15,245 bases of DNA from Candidatus Saccharimonadota bacterium (GTDB lineage: Bacteria > Patescibacteriota > Saccharimonadia > Saccharimonadales > UBA4665): NCBI GenBank assembly GCA_029288515.1, contig JARIHB010000195.1, forward strand, positions 1 to 15,245. Reading direction: 5' to 3'. The notes under the pieces were generated by a model. It saw only the letters and a list, made by a program, of their open reading frames with translations, did not search any database and was not told the origin of the DNA. Shown here in pieces: positions 6,115 to 12,974 of the stretch; positions within the stretch are counted from its first letter, which is position 1, and each line of letters opens with the position of its first letter. The position numbers and the translations under genes were made by a program.

Positions 6115-6200
6115 TCCTTGTTCATATTCGCGGACAAGTATAAATGACTCGCCAACAAGAAACAAAAAGTTGTCCAAAAAAACGGACAGTATGATACACT
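6115..6200. promoter_or_regulatory. Divergent control region with GGACA repeats (membrane protein / trmB-like)
   Basis: Minus strand: -35 TTGTTT (6160-6165), a 17-bp spacer, -10 TATACT (6137-6142), then AAGGA (6115-6119) before the GTG start. Plus strand: a candidate -10 TATGAT (6190-6195) or TACACT (6195-6200), the latter with TTGTCC (6170-6175) 19 bp upstream, just before the ATG at 6207. GGACA at 6132-6136, its complement TGTCC at 6171-6175 and GGACA again at 6184-6188 form repeats. The last two are an inverted repeat with 8-bp spacing. Their position over both promoters makes them operator candidates for the adjacent TrmB-family protein. Confidence 0.5.
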
Positions 6201-6206
6201 AGCGGT

Positions 6207-6986
6207 ATGGAAGCTGCGAATACCATCAGTAAATATCTAGAGAAACTCAGTATCGAGCCGGACGCTACCCGGGTCTATATCGAGCTTATAAAGGGCGGCC
6301 CTTTTTCCGCCCTGCAGGTCGCCAAGCAAACACATATCAGCCGCACACAAGTGTATCGTCACCTGGAAGCGCTCCAGCAGCATGGCCTGGTTAGCGCCGA
6401 ACAACTAAGCTACGGCACGCTATACCGGGCATTGCCTTTAGAGAATATCGAGGGTCTGATTGCCAACCGCGAAGCCGAGACTGCCGCTATCCGCCGTAAT
6501 CTTGGCAGCATGGTCCAGGCGCTGCACGCACTAGCTGGCGGCAGCGGGCCGAAGGCCGCGGTGCAGCATTACTACGGGCAAGCCGGGCTTAAACAAGTAA
6601 ACTGGAACCTCACCAAAGCGGAAAAAGAATTTCGCGTCTTCGAATCCGCCCACTTAAGCCAGCACCTCGACCAAGCCTTCGCCCGGCGCTGCCGCGAACA
6701 GTTCATACAACGGCGCGTTCGCACATACGACCTCACCAACGCCGAAAGCGTACGGGCAAAAGAGATTGAGCCGTTTGACCGCACACTGTCGCAGTACCGC
6801 CACATCGACCCCGACCTGCTAACAATTAATTTTGAGATGTACACCTACGACGATGTAGTAACCTTAGTTGACTATGCCAAAGAAAACGAGATGGCCATCG
6901 AGATACGTCACCCGTCGCTCAGTGTCATGATGCAGCAGCTCTTCGATGCTATGTGGGCTGTCTCTATGCCGCTTACGATTTCGTAG
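6207..6986 (+). CDS. TrmB-family transcriptional regulator
   Basis: The 259-aa product has an N-terminal winged helix-turn-helix of the TrmB type (residues about 10-75). The pattern 'A-x-x-V-Y-x-x-L-(x)n-G-P-x-S-A-x-x-V-A-x-x-x-x-I-S-R-x-x-V-Y-R-x-L-x-x-L' is clear, with a recognition helix at about 45-56 and a wing at 62-78 (LVSAEQLSYGTLYRALP). A linker helix follows (about 79-110). The C-terminal half (about 115-259) is the ligand/dimer domain of this regulator class, with no clear phospholipase-D-like HKD motif. TrmB proteins often sense sugars in Archaea; in Patescibacteria the ligands are unknown. It faces a divergent membrane protein with GGACA repeats between, suggesting local regulation. 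Its stop overlaps the convergent helicase gene by 14 bp. Confidence 0.88.
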   Translation: MEAANTISKYLEKLSIEPDATRVYIELIKGGPFSALQVAKQTHISRTQVYRHLEALQQHGLVSAEQLSYGTLYRALPLENIEGLIANREAETAAIRRNLGSMVQALHALAGGSGPKAAVQHYYGQAGLKQVNWNLTKAEKEFRVFESAHLSQHLDQAFARRCREQFIQRRVRTYDLTNAESVRAKEIEPFDRTLSQYRHIDPDLLTINFEMYTYDDVVTLVDYAKENEMAIEIRHPSLSVMMQQLFDAMWAVSMPLTIS

Positions 6987-8535
6987 CGGTAACAATCTCT
7001 AAAATATCTGCCCCGTACGCCTCAATTTTCTTTGGGCCCAGGCCAGGCACCTTTATAAGGTCCTGCGCAGTCTGTGGTTTGCAGCGGGCAATTTCTTCCA
7101 GTGTTTTATTGTTAGCCACGATGTAGCCGGGCACATGCTGTTCGGCGGCCAAAGCGGTACGCCAGGTGCGCAGCCGCTCATACAGTTCGCTGTCGGCCGG
7201 CGAAAGCGCCGTAGCCTCTTCCATCTGCTTGGCATGCTCGCCACTTTCTTCGTCGCCTTTCCATTGGGCAATATGCGCCGCAAAATCATGCAGCGCCGCA
7301 CCGCTTTTAGCGCGCAGATCGCTGTCAATTTGCTTGGCCTGCGGGCTCACGCGCAGCGCCATGCCGTTCAGGCCGTCCAATATCAGGTGCTTCAGCGACC
7401 GCACGCGGCTAAGGGCCACATAGCCCATGCCCTCTACGAATGCCCGGCTTAAGTCGATGCGCGCCGCGTCCAAGGTCATGCCCTGGCTTTTGTGTACCGT
7501 TATAGCCCAGGCCAGGCGCAATGGCAACTGCATCAGCTGAGCACGCCTCTTGTCTCCATCCATTAGTTCCCAGGTGTCGGGCATAGCAGTTACCCGCTTA
7601 CCATTCACCAGTTCGATAATTGGATAATCGGTGTGTTTTTCAAAGCCAACCACCGTGCCCAGGCTGCCGTTGACATACTTACGATCCTGAGCGTTCTTAA
7701 TAAACATTACCTGAGCGCCTTCTTTCAGGCGCAGTACCTCGGGCGCCAGGCAGGAGCGCATCAATTGCTCAACATATTGTTTGCCGCCGGACGTTTCCAT
7801 AGGGTATTCATGCGGCTTGCCGTCCAGCTCATCCAGCTGGGCATTGTTTACATTATCTACGTCCACATTTACCGTCAGTAATCGTGTGCGACTGGCAAAC
7901 GGATCGTCCACGGCCTGGCCGCGGGACTGTAATGCACTAAGCTGATTGCGGGTCAGTACCCCTTTGCGGATACCGTTCAAAATATCGGTATACTCCTGAT
8001 CTTTACTCTGTCGATATTGTTTTTCCAGGTAGCAAACAGTGAACACATTTTTTTGCCAAACGTCCGAACCGATCACAAAACCACCCTGCTTGCTGTCCTG
8101 CCGGTTCACCGGCGGCAGCTGGAAAAAATCGCCGCATAAAATAACCTGCGCGCCGCCAAACGGCTCGTCGCTTTCACGAACATGCCGCAGTATGTTGTCC
8201 ACCATATCCAGCCGGAAGTCATGCAGCATGCTTATCTCGTCGATAATCAGCGCGTCGGCTTTGCGTATCAATTCCTGGCGGCTTTTAGCCAGCTTGCCTA
8301 TAGCATGCTTATCCATGGTGTCATGCACGCCAATACCGCTCCAGGCATGAATCGTCGTACCATTCAAATGCGTGGCAGCCAGGCCAGTGGTGGCAGTCAC
8401 CGCCACATTCTTACCGCGTTTTTTAGCACGCTTAATAAATGTATTGAGCGTGTATGTCTTGCCCGTACCAGCAGCGCCGGTCAAAAGTACCGAGGCGCCG
8501 GATTCCAAAATAGCCAACGCTTCATCCTGCGTCAT
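6973..8535 (-). CDS. PIF1-like SF1B DNA helicase with C-terminal HRDC domain
   Basis: The 520-aa product is a full PIF1/RecD2-type 5'-3' helicase. Visible motifs are Walker A GAAGTGKT (20-27), motif Ia (TATTGLAATHL, about 47-57), Walker B IIDEISM (97-103), motif III GDFFQLPPV (135-143), motif V AITVHKSQGMTLD (344-356) and motif VI YVALSRVRS (372-380). The C-terminus (about 450-515) is an HRDC domain (LYERLRTWRTALAAEQHVPGYIV ... LIKVPGLGPKKIEAYG), a DNA-binding module best known from RecQ and RNase D. PIF1 helicases unwind G-quadruplexes and RNA-DNA hybrids; RNase HI is encoded nearby on the same strand. The ATG has weak upstream GA-rich sequence (GAGGGTTAAGAGG). It overlaps trmB convergently by 14 bp. 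Confidence 0.94.
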   Translation of the reverse strand: MTQDEALAILESGASVLLTGAAGTGKTYTLNTFIKRAKKRGKNVAVTATTGLAATHLNGTTIHAWSGIGVHDTMDKHAIGKLAKSRQELIRKADALIIDEISMLHDFRLDMVDNILRHVRESDEPFGGAQVILCGDFFQLPPVNRQDSKQGGFVIGSDVWQKNVFTVCYLEKQYRQSKDQEYTDILNGIRKGVLTRNQLSALQSRGQAVDDPFASRTRLLTVNVDVDNVNNAQLDELDGKPHEYPMETSGGKQYVEQLMRSCLAPEVLRLKEGAQVMFIKNAQDRKYVNGSLGTVVGFEKHTDYPIIELVNGKRVTAMPDTWELMDGDKRRAQLMQLPLRLAWAITVHKSQGMTLDAARIDLSRAFVEGMGYVALSRVRSLKHLILDGLNGMALRVSPQAKQIDSDLRAKSGAALHDFAAHIAQWKGDEESGEHAKQMEEATALSPADSELYERLRTWRTALAAEQHVPGYIVANNKTLEEIARCKPQTAQDLIKVPGLGPKKIEAYGADILEIVTATKS

Positions 8536-8644
8536 GTACCTCTTAACCCTCTCCCTTGTCTTTATAGTATACAGCGATGAGCGCTGTTACGGTAGCACAG
8601 GTTCACGCCATGCCCCAATTCAGTCATAGATATCATTCTTGATC
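8536..8644 (-). promoter_or_regulatory. Spacer with candidate helicase promoter and palindrome
   Basis: On the minus strand a TATACT -10 (8566-8571) lies about 31 bp before the helicase ATG, but no good -35 is present. It overlaps an inverted repeat, ACAGCG (8571-8576) and CGCTGT (8582-8587), with a 5-bp loop. The repeat could be an operator. No terminator is evident after the DUF4868 gene, so read-through into the helicase gene is possible. Confidence 0.4.
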
Positions 8645-9748
8645 CTACGTGCCGGCTAGCAGCGTTTCGTCACTCGGTGGTTTTAGTACTTTTTTGCGCT
8701 GTACTTCGTAGCGTTTGCCGGTAAGATTCGACTCCATATAATCGTCGTTCAGCAGGTTTACAAACTTTGCCATATCTTTGGGATTCATGATAATAAACGC
8801 CCCGTTGTCATCGGTCATCAGGTCCACGCCCAGCTCTTCGGCATGGTCGCTGAGCTGTTCCTGTGTCAGCTCGCCGATCTCAACGTTCTGCAGTTTGTTT
8901 ATAACCGACTTATTCTCAGCAATTGCTGACTGCAGCGTTACGCCTTCAGCAAAGCTCAGCTTGTAGTGGTTTTCGATCTCTTCAGCTTTTTTGGCAGCGA
9001 TGCTGTTCTTTTTGGCGTCGTAGCTAAACAAGCGGTCCAGCTTGGACTCGTTAAAAACGTACAGGTCCTGGTCCAGTATCAGCATGTGGGCTTCGGCCGG
9101 GATCTTCAAAGCGGCCGCTTCAAACTCTTTGAACGTTTTGCCGTTCACCATCCAGGTGCCCTCACCCTTCAGCATCTGGCCGCCGCTTAAAGCCTTGATG
9201 ATGTAAAACGGCTGCTTCATTTTGGGGTGGCTGGCACGCAACAGTGCACCTTTGATGCGCTTCAAATCGTGCTCTTCTTCGGCAAACAGTTCAATCTCGC
9301 TTTCCTGTGTGCGTACCCAATGCATTACTTCACGCAGCTTTTCAATCTTCTTCCAGCGTACACGATACAACACGCCCTCTTCGCCCTGACCGTCTTCAAA
9401 GTCGCGGACCACCATGCCCTCTTCGGCGCCATCCAGCACATAGCCCAGTGCGTTATCGATAAACAGCGGCTGCAACTGCTTATCAAGCGTCGCATCTACC
9501 TTGGTCCGATACACTACATTGTTTTTGTTAATCCAAAACAGATCCATCACCAGGTCTTCTTTGTATTCAAACAAATTATTCGCCCAAGCGAATACATCAG
9601 TCTCTTGATAGTCGTCATCGTCGGCCAGTATGTCGTTCGGTGCAGTGCCGGCCGGCTTGTCTACCGGCTTCGGGGGTACAGGAGGAACAATATCCTGAAT
9701 ATTTGTTGCTTCCCCGCCCTCAATTGCAGTGTGCTCTTCGTCTTGCAT
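8645..9748 (-). CDS. DUF4868 (KwaB-like) domain protein
   Basis: The 367-aa product has an acidic, Pro-rich N-terminal extension (about 1-50), a middle region (about 50-150), then a region matching the DUF4868 pattern (about 175-352). The latter shows a strand-rich segment with DLYVFNESKLDRLFSYDAKK (228-247) and an end signature FVNLLNDDYMESNLTGKRYEV (329-349). DUF4868 is the domain of KwaB, the DNA-binding component of the Kiwa anti-phage system, but it is also found outside it. No KwaA-like four-pass membrane gene is adjacent. A -10-like TAGAAT (9755-9760) sits 6 bp before the ATG with no Shine-Dalgarno, so the mRNA may be leaderless. It is encoded between RNase HI and a PIF1-like helicase on the same strand. 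The family call is from recalled motif shape, not a search. Confidence 0.72.
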   Translation of the reverse strand: MQDEEHTAIEGGEATNIQDIVPPVPPKPVDKPAGTAPNDILADDDDYQETDVFAWANNLFEYKEDLVMDLFWINKNNVVYRTKVDATLDKQLQPLFIDNALGYVLDGAEEGMVVRDFEDGQGEEGVLYRVRWKKIEKLREVMHWVRTQESEIELFAEEEHDLKRIKGALLRASHPKMKQPFYIIKALSGGQMLKGEGTWMVNGKTFKEFEAAALKIPAEAHMLILDQDLYVFNESKLDRLFSYDAKKNSIAAKKAEEIENHYKLSFAEGVTLQSAIAENKSVINKLQNVEIGELTQEQLSDHAEELGVDLMTDDNGAFIIMNPKDMAKFVNLLNDDYMESNLTGKRYEVQRKKVLKPPSDETLLAGT

Positions 9749-9774
9749 ATCAACATTCTACCCGACAGCCTCCC

Positions 9775-9805
9775 AAAAAGCTGCTGTAAAAAATGACAGC
9801 CGCTT
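9775..9805 (-). terminator. Intrinsic terminator of the RNase HI gene
   Basis: On the minus strand the stem AAGC-(mismatch)-GCTGT pairs with ACAGC-(mismatch)-GCTT around an 8-nt loop, followed directly by a T run (plus-strand A's at 9775-9779). It begins 6 bp after the rnhA stop. It separates rnhA from the downstream DUF4868 gene, whose promoter lies just beyond. Confidence 0.75.
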
Positions 9806-9810
9806 AAGGG

Positions 9811-10236
9811 CTACGCTTTGCGAATGCGGGCTTCGTTGGCCCACTGGTCGGCTAGCTCGTTGCCAGGATCATTGTTGTGCCCGCGCACCCAGGTAAGTGT
9901 GGCGTTGCTATTGCGGTACAGCGGGCACACTTCGCGCACAATATCGAGATTTTTTATTTCCCCGCCCTTCTTTTTCCAGCCGTTCTTTTCCCAGGCCAGC
10001 GACCATTTTGTAATCACATTAATCCAAAACTCGCTGTCGGTGTATATTTCGCATGGTTCGCCGCCGGCGTCTTTCAGTGCGGCGATAATTGCCTTGCCTT
10101 CCATGCGGATATTCGTAGAGTCTGGCTCGCTGCCCAGCACTGCTACCTGCATATCACGAATTACAGCAAAACCGCCGGCACCCGGATTCGGTTCGCAACT
10201 ACCATCAGTGTAATACGTAAGCATAATTCCGATCAT
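9811..10236 (-). CDS. rnhA: Ribonuclease HI
   Basis: The 141-aa product is a type 1 RNase H that cleaves the RNA strand of RNA-DNA hybrids. The catalytic acidic set is complete: D11 in YYTDGSCEPNPGAGGFAVI, E46 in RMEGKAIIAAL, D67 in IYTDSEF and D130 in GNELADQWANEA, with the metal-site His at 120 (VRGHNNDPGNE). The basic handle segment (WEKNGWKKKGGEIKNLD, about 82-98) typical of the E. coli-type enzyme is present. The start could be the ATG at 10234-10236 or Met5 four codons later; the latter begins directly at the first strand, and neither has a clear Shine-Dalgarno. It ends at a good intrinsic terminator. It is likely housekeeping: Okazaki primer removal and R-loop clearance. Confidence 0.95.
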   Translation of the reverse strand: MIGIMLTYYTDGSCEPNPGAGGFAVIRDMQVAVLGSEPDSTNIRMEGKAIIAALKDAGGEPCEIYTDSEFWINVITKWSLAWEKNGWKKKGGEIKNLDIVREVCPLYRNSNATLTWVRGHNNDPGNELADQWANEARIRKA

Positions 10237-10286
10237 ACCACGCGCCGCTGTCGTGCCGGAATGCTTACACGCTAATTACAACAATC

Positions 10287-10295
10287 TGCTACAAT
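10287..10295 (+). promoter_or_regulatory. Extended -10 promoter of the 10309 gene
   Basis: TGC-TACAAT (10287-10295) is an extended -10 element 13 bp before the ATG. A weak TTACAC lies 19 bp upstream of the hexamer. There is no Shine-Dalgarno sequence, so the leader would be only about 7 nt. Confidence 0.45.
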
Positions 10296-10308
10296 TCTAC
10301 TAGCAATC

Positions 10309-11061
10309 ATGAGCGCTATACACTCTTCCCACACCCGCCAATCCGGCTTCAGTGTTTTTCTTGTATTAGGCATCGTCGTGGTAGTGGCTATTATTGGCGT
10401 TAGCCTGCTGGTTTCCAGCCTGCGAAAGCAAGCCGACACTGCCACCCGTCAAGAACAGAAGGCCACACAAAATACTCACACTACCAAAACACCATCTCCC
10501 AACGACTACGCCACCTACAGTAGCGCGGCGCTAGGCTTTTCGTTCGCCTACCCAAAAGCCTGGGGCGCTCTTACCGTCACCGGCGACGGTTCCATGGCGC
10601 CGGCCGTCGGCAGCACAACCGAGCTCAAAAACAACACAGACTTTCCTTTTCACCAAGGGGCGCTGACATTTTCCATCAATACACGCAGTAACTATTCCAT
10701 TACCGGCCAAAAACACGGCGCAACCTATGTGCCGGTCCTCAAAAATACCACCTACAATAACTACGTATGGAAGGTGGTGGCCGTCGACCCGGCCGATATC
10801 ACCGACAAAATCGGCGACCTGTACAGCGCAACCCTCATCACCAGCGCCACCGGCGCGCAGCTATACGATTTCAATTACAATGATGGCCAAGCCAATATCA
10901 AACGCTGGGCGTTCGAGACCAAGGCTGGTTTTGTGACACTTGCTATGCCCGCTTACGGCCCAGCCGGCGGTCCCGGCGGCATCATACCGTCGGCAGCCGA
11001 CGACGCTGCCCAGCAAGCCATTGCCAATACCATCGCCAAGAGTATCCAGCTTATATACTAA
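10309..11061 (+). CDS. Membrane-anchored extracytoplasmic protein with pilin-like N-terminus
   Basis: The 250-aa product starts with a short basic/polar segment, then HTRQSGFSVFLVLGIV... (residues 8-35), one strong hydrophobic helix. The G13-F14 junction and following helix look like a type IV prepilin signal, but the Glu at +5 that most pilins carry is replaced by Leu, so it may simply be a type II membrane anchor. After a Thr/Gln-rich linker (about 40-65) comes an extracytoplasmic domain with YSSAALGFSFAYPKAWG (about 70-86), a pattern common in PsbP-like and related lipoprotein-like domains of Gram-positive and CPR proteins. The C-terminal part is Gly/Ala-rich. Exact function unknown. Its stop overlaps the convergent gene at 11051-11623 by 11 bp. 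Confidence 0.8.
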   Translation: MSAIHSSHTRQSGFSVFLVLGIVVVVAIIGVSLLVSSLRKQADTATRQEQKATQNTHTTKTPSPNDYATYSSAALGFSFAYPKAWGALTVTGDGSMAPAVGSTTELKNNTDFPFHQGALTFSINTRSNYSITGQKHGATYVPVLKNTTYNNYVWKVVAVDPADITDKIGDLYSATLITSATGAQLYDFNYNDGQANIKRWAFETKAGFVTLAMPAYGPAGGPGGIIPSAADDAAQQAIANTIAKSIQLIY

Positions 11062-11623
11062 CGGTAGTTGTGGCGTGCGGCAGCACATCGCCCAGCGCAG
11101 CATACCGCTCTACCCCGCGCAGCCCGATGGAAGCATACGTATTGCTACAGTAGTTCGTGGTAACCACTGTAGCAATAGGCAGCTGAGACAATTCATACTT
11201 CGTATATGGCAGCACCACAGCCTGTACTGCCTGCCCTTCCAATAAAGTCTCTAGGTGTTGGTCGTAGGCCTGCTGTGGTGTCTGTTGCACTGTGTTGTCG
11301 TGGTTAACGACCCATGAAAACACACGTTCTACCGATACCGAGCGCTCCGTTTTCGGCACCCGATCAGACTTGGGATGCAAACAACGTTTAATAACCGAGA
11401 TTGCCAACACAAAACGGCGATGCCGCGAACCGATCATTTGCGTAATACCTCGCAGCACCTCAGTCTCAGGCTTATAGCGCGGATCTTTATGGCTATACAT
11501 AAACACCCGGCGATATAACTGCCCGCCCGGCGATCCGTAATAGACGATAGCCACGTACTGCCCTTTGCCTGCACATGCCACCGGTCGTTCAACCTGTGCC
11601 CCTACATAATCAATTGTTAGCAT
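11051..11623 (-). CDS. Hypothetical protein, 190 aa
   Basis: I do not recognise this protein. It has no signal peptide or clear membrane helix. Composition is mixed alpha/beta with several basic stretches (KDPRYKP, GSRHRRF, KRCLHPKSDR) and two short hydrophobic strands (QYVAIVYYGSPGG at about 22-34; AVQAVVLPY at about 131-139). A TATAAT -10 with an extended TGC lies 10 bp upstream of the ATG, supporting this start and predicting an mRNA leader of only a few nucleotides; there is no Shine-Dalgarno. It is divergent from the three-paralogue operon, and its control region shares the 11659-11682 palindrome. The 3' end overlaps the 10309-11061 gene by 11 bp. Confidence 0.65.
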   Translation of the reverse strand: MLTIDYVGAQVERPVACAGKGQYVAIVYYGSPGGQLYRRVFMYSHKDPRYKPETEVLRGITQMIGSRHRRFVLAISVIKRCLHPKSDRVPKTERSVSVERVFSWVVNHDNTVQQTPQQAYDQHLETLLEGQAVQAVVLPYTKYELSQLPIATVVTTNYCSNTYASIGLRGVERYAALGDVLPHATTTVSI

Positions 11624-11633
11624 TGGACTATTT

Positions 11634-11642
11634 ATTATAGCA
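11634..11642 (-). promoter_or_regulatory. Extended -10 promoter of the 11051-11623 gene
   Basis: On the minus strand TGC-TATAAT (11634-11642) is a full extended -10 with a consensus hexamer. No good -35 is visible, which extended -10 promoters tolerate. The ATG is 10 bp further on. Confidence 0.6.
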
Positions 11643-11658
11643 GCATCTATCTACGCTT

Positions 11659-11682
11659 ATGGTGTCATAGCACAGACACCAT
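11659..11682. promoter_or_regulatory. Perfect 8-bp palindrome, operator candidate
   Basis: ATGGTGTC (11659-11666) and GACACCAT (11675-11682) are perfect complements separated by 8 bp. No T run follows, so this is not a terminator. It lies between the divergent promoters of the 11051-11623 gene and the three-paralogue operon, 11 bp upstream of the operon's -35. Size and spacing suit a dimeric regulator. Confidence 0.55.
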
Positions 11683-11693
11683 TTGCAAGCTGC

Positions 11694-11722
11694 TTGACAG
11701 CGCACTGTCCATGTATAAAAAT
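11694..11722 (+). promoter_or_regulatory. Promoter of the three-paralogue operon
   Basis: A consensus -35 TTGACA (11694-11699) is followed by an AT-rich TATAAAAAT stretch (11714-11722) that contains -10-like hexamers at spacers of 14 to 17 bp. Transcription from here would begin near 11728, after the ATG at 11711, so translation should start at the ATG at 11735. An AGGGG (11723-11727) precedes that ATG. Confidence 0.5.
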
Positions 11723-11734
11723 AGGGGCCAATCC

Positions 11735-12385
11735 ATGAGCGAAATACAGTATTCAAACCCGTCGTTAGACGGGTTTAGCCCTAGGGATATCGAAGCGATG
11801 CGCGCCGCCGGCAGCATCGCCGATTTATTAGGGGAGCAACTATCAGGCAGCGACCCCCACTCAGCAGCCCGCGAATTTTTAACGTCTACGCCTGCCGGCG
11901 AGCTACTGGTGACTGTAGAATTGCCCGAGGACCCCTCACCTTGCACGCTAGGTGAAATCTGGAATCCATTGTTACCACCTCATTACTTTACCGAGTATAC
12001 CCAGCTTGATGTCCTACCCGTAGCCATCGTTAGTACCAGTCCGGCTAGTGACAGTACTCATGATAACTACTATGTATACCACGTATACGGTAGCCCGCCA
12101 GTAGAGAGCGCACCGGAATTAGATACGCCCGGCCAGGAACACTGGGGTGTCGTTGTTGCCGGACATGTAAAGACATACCACGAGCTGCTGCCGACGGAAG
12201 AAGTCTTCGGTGATAATGCAACCGAAGGCGGAGATATCGGCCGCTATACCGAAGTAGTATATATCAAACCGACCAGCGAGTATTACGTCGCTGACCAGCA
12301 TGGCGTCAACGAGCTCGCCCGCACCGTGCAGCATGCCTTGCGTGAGGGCATCGAGCTGCCGCCTATGGAGCGAAGCTATGATTGA
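11735..12385 (+). CDS. Paralogue 1 of a tandem three-gene family, unknown function
   Basis: The 216-aa product is the first of three adjacent diverged copies. Shared elements: an N-terminal helix motif GFSPRDIEAMRAAGSIADLL (about 13-32), a central LPV strand (LDVLPVAIVS) followed by a YYVYHVYG strand and HWGVVVAGHVKTYHELL, and a final helix NELARTVQHALREGIELPP. It is predicted to be soluble, acidic and alpha/beta. There is no signal peptide or membrane helix. I know no family for it. ATG 11735 is preferred over 11711: the latter lies inside the promoter, and the former puts the shared motif at the same distance from the N-terminus as in the second copy. The stop overlaps the next gene by 8 bp, so the two are translationally linked. 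Confidence 0.78.
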   Translation: MSEIQYSNPSLDGFSPRDIEAMRAAGSIADLLGEQLSGSDPHSAAREFLTSTPAGELLVTVELPEDPSPCTLGEIWNPLLPPHYFTEYTQLDVLPVAIVSTSPASDSTHDNYYVYHVYGSPPVESAPELDTPGQEHWGVVVAGHVKTYHELLPTEEVFGDNATEGGDIGRYTEVVYIKPTSEYYVADQHGVNELARTVQHALREGIELPPMERSYD

Positions 12386-12965
12386 AGGCCCACCCGAGTT
12401 TACCCCCGAACAGATCAACAGTATACAAGCCGGCGGCGAGTTTGCCGAGCAGCTGTTAGAAACGTGCACCAGCCCGTATGATGCTGGCTTTATGCCAAAT
12501 GATGGATTATATACCCGAGTTGTTCATACGCAGCCCGACGCAGCTGGCAACTACGACGTCTACCACCTCCAAGGCTACAATGGCGCCAGCGAGCCGCAAT
12601 TACTCAGCCGCGTCGAACCCAATCCAGTAGACTTCACCAGGCCTGAGTACGTTTCATACAGCAGCCTGCCGGTAACTTTCACGGGGGTTATAGACCTCAG
12701 CAACAGTGCCGATCACGGCGTCAACAGCGCAGATTACTGGGTGTATCGCGTGCGGCAGCCCGGCGATCCGCGTGTTCATGAGGGTGGTGTCGTTATGAAC
12801 TGGCATACGCTGCTGCTTGAGTACGACAAACCCTCTGCGCCCGGGGACATCATAACTACCTCTGAATTGGTCAGCGAACCACGCATCCTCGATGCCGATG
12901 AAATCCGCACTCTGGGAGCAACCCTCCGTCACGCAGTCGAACACGGTAACACAGTCGAGCCATAA
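12378..12965 (+). CDS. Paralogue 2 of a tandem three-gene family, unknown function
   Basis: The 195-aa product starts MIEGPPEFTPEQ and carries the family helix EFTPEQINSIQAGGEFAEQLL (about 7-27). Then come the central SSLPVTFTGVIDLS strand, YWVYRVRQPGD, the GGVVMNWHTLLLEY element and the final helix RTLGATLRHAVEHGNTVEP. A longer reading from 12300 would add 26 residues that are translated from the overlapping 3' end of paralogue 1 in another frame and do not resemble the family. The ATG at 12378 has a GGAG about 7 nt upstream and aligns with the first and third copies. It overlaps paralogue 1 by 8 bp and is 9 bp from paralogue 3. Function unknown. Confidence 0.8.
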   Translation: MIEGPPEFTPEQINSIQAGGEFAEQLLETCTSPYDAGFMPNDGLYTRVVHTQPDAAGNYDVYHLQGYNGASEPQLLSRVEPNPVDFTRPEYVSYSSLPVTFTGVIDLSNSADHGVNSADYWVYRVRQPGDPRVHEGGVVMNWHTLLLEYDKPSAPGDIITTSELVSEPRILDADEIRTLGATLRHAVEHGNTVEP

Positions 12966-12974
12966 AGGAGGAAT

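Noticed and set aside
5738..6202. 154-aa plus-strand open frame antisense to the membrane protein
   Set aside because: It is Thr/Ser/His-rich shadow translation of a hydrophobic coding frame, with no Shine-Dalgarno or promoter.
9227..9796. 189-aa plus-strand open frame antisense to the DUF4868 gene
   Set aside because: The opposite strand carries a recognisable domain; this frame looks like a shadow and runs through the terminator.
11711..11734. ATG at 11711 as start of paralogue 1
   Set aside because: It lies within the predicted promoter between -35 and transcript start, and the ATG at 11735 aligns better with the sibling proteins.
12300..12377. Extended N-terminus of paralogue 2
   Set aside because: It is out-of-frame translation of paralogue 1 coding sequence, with no similarity to the other copies.
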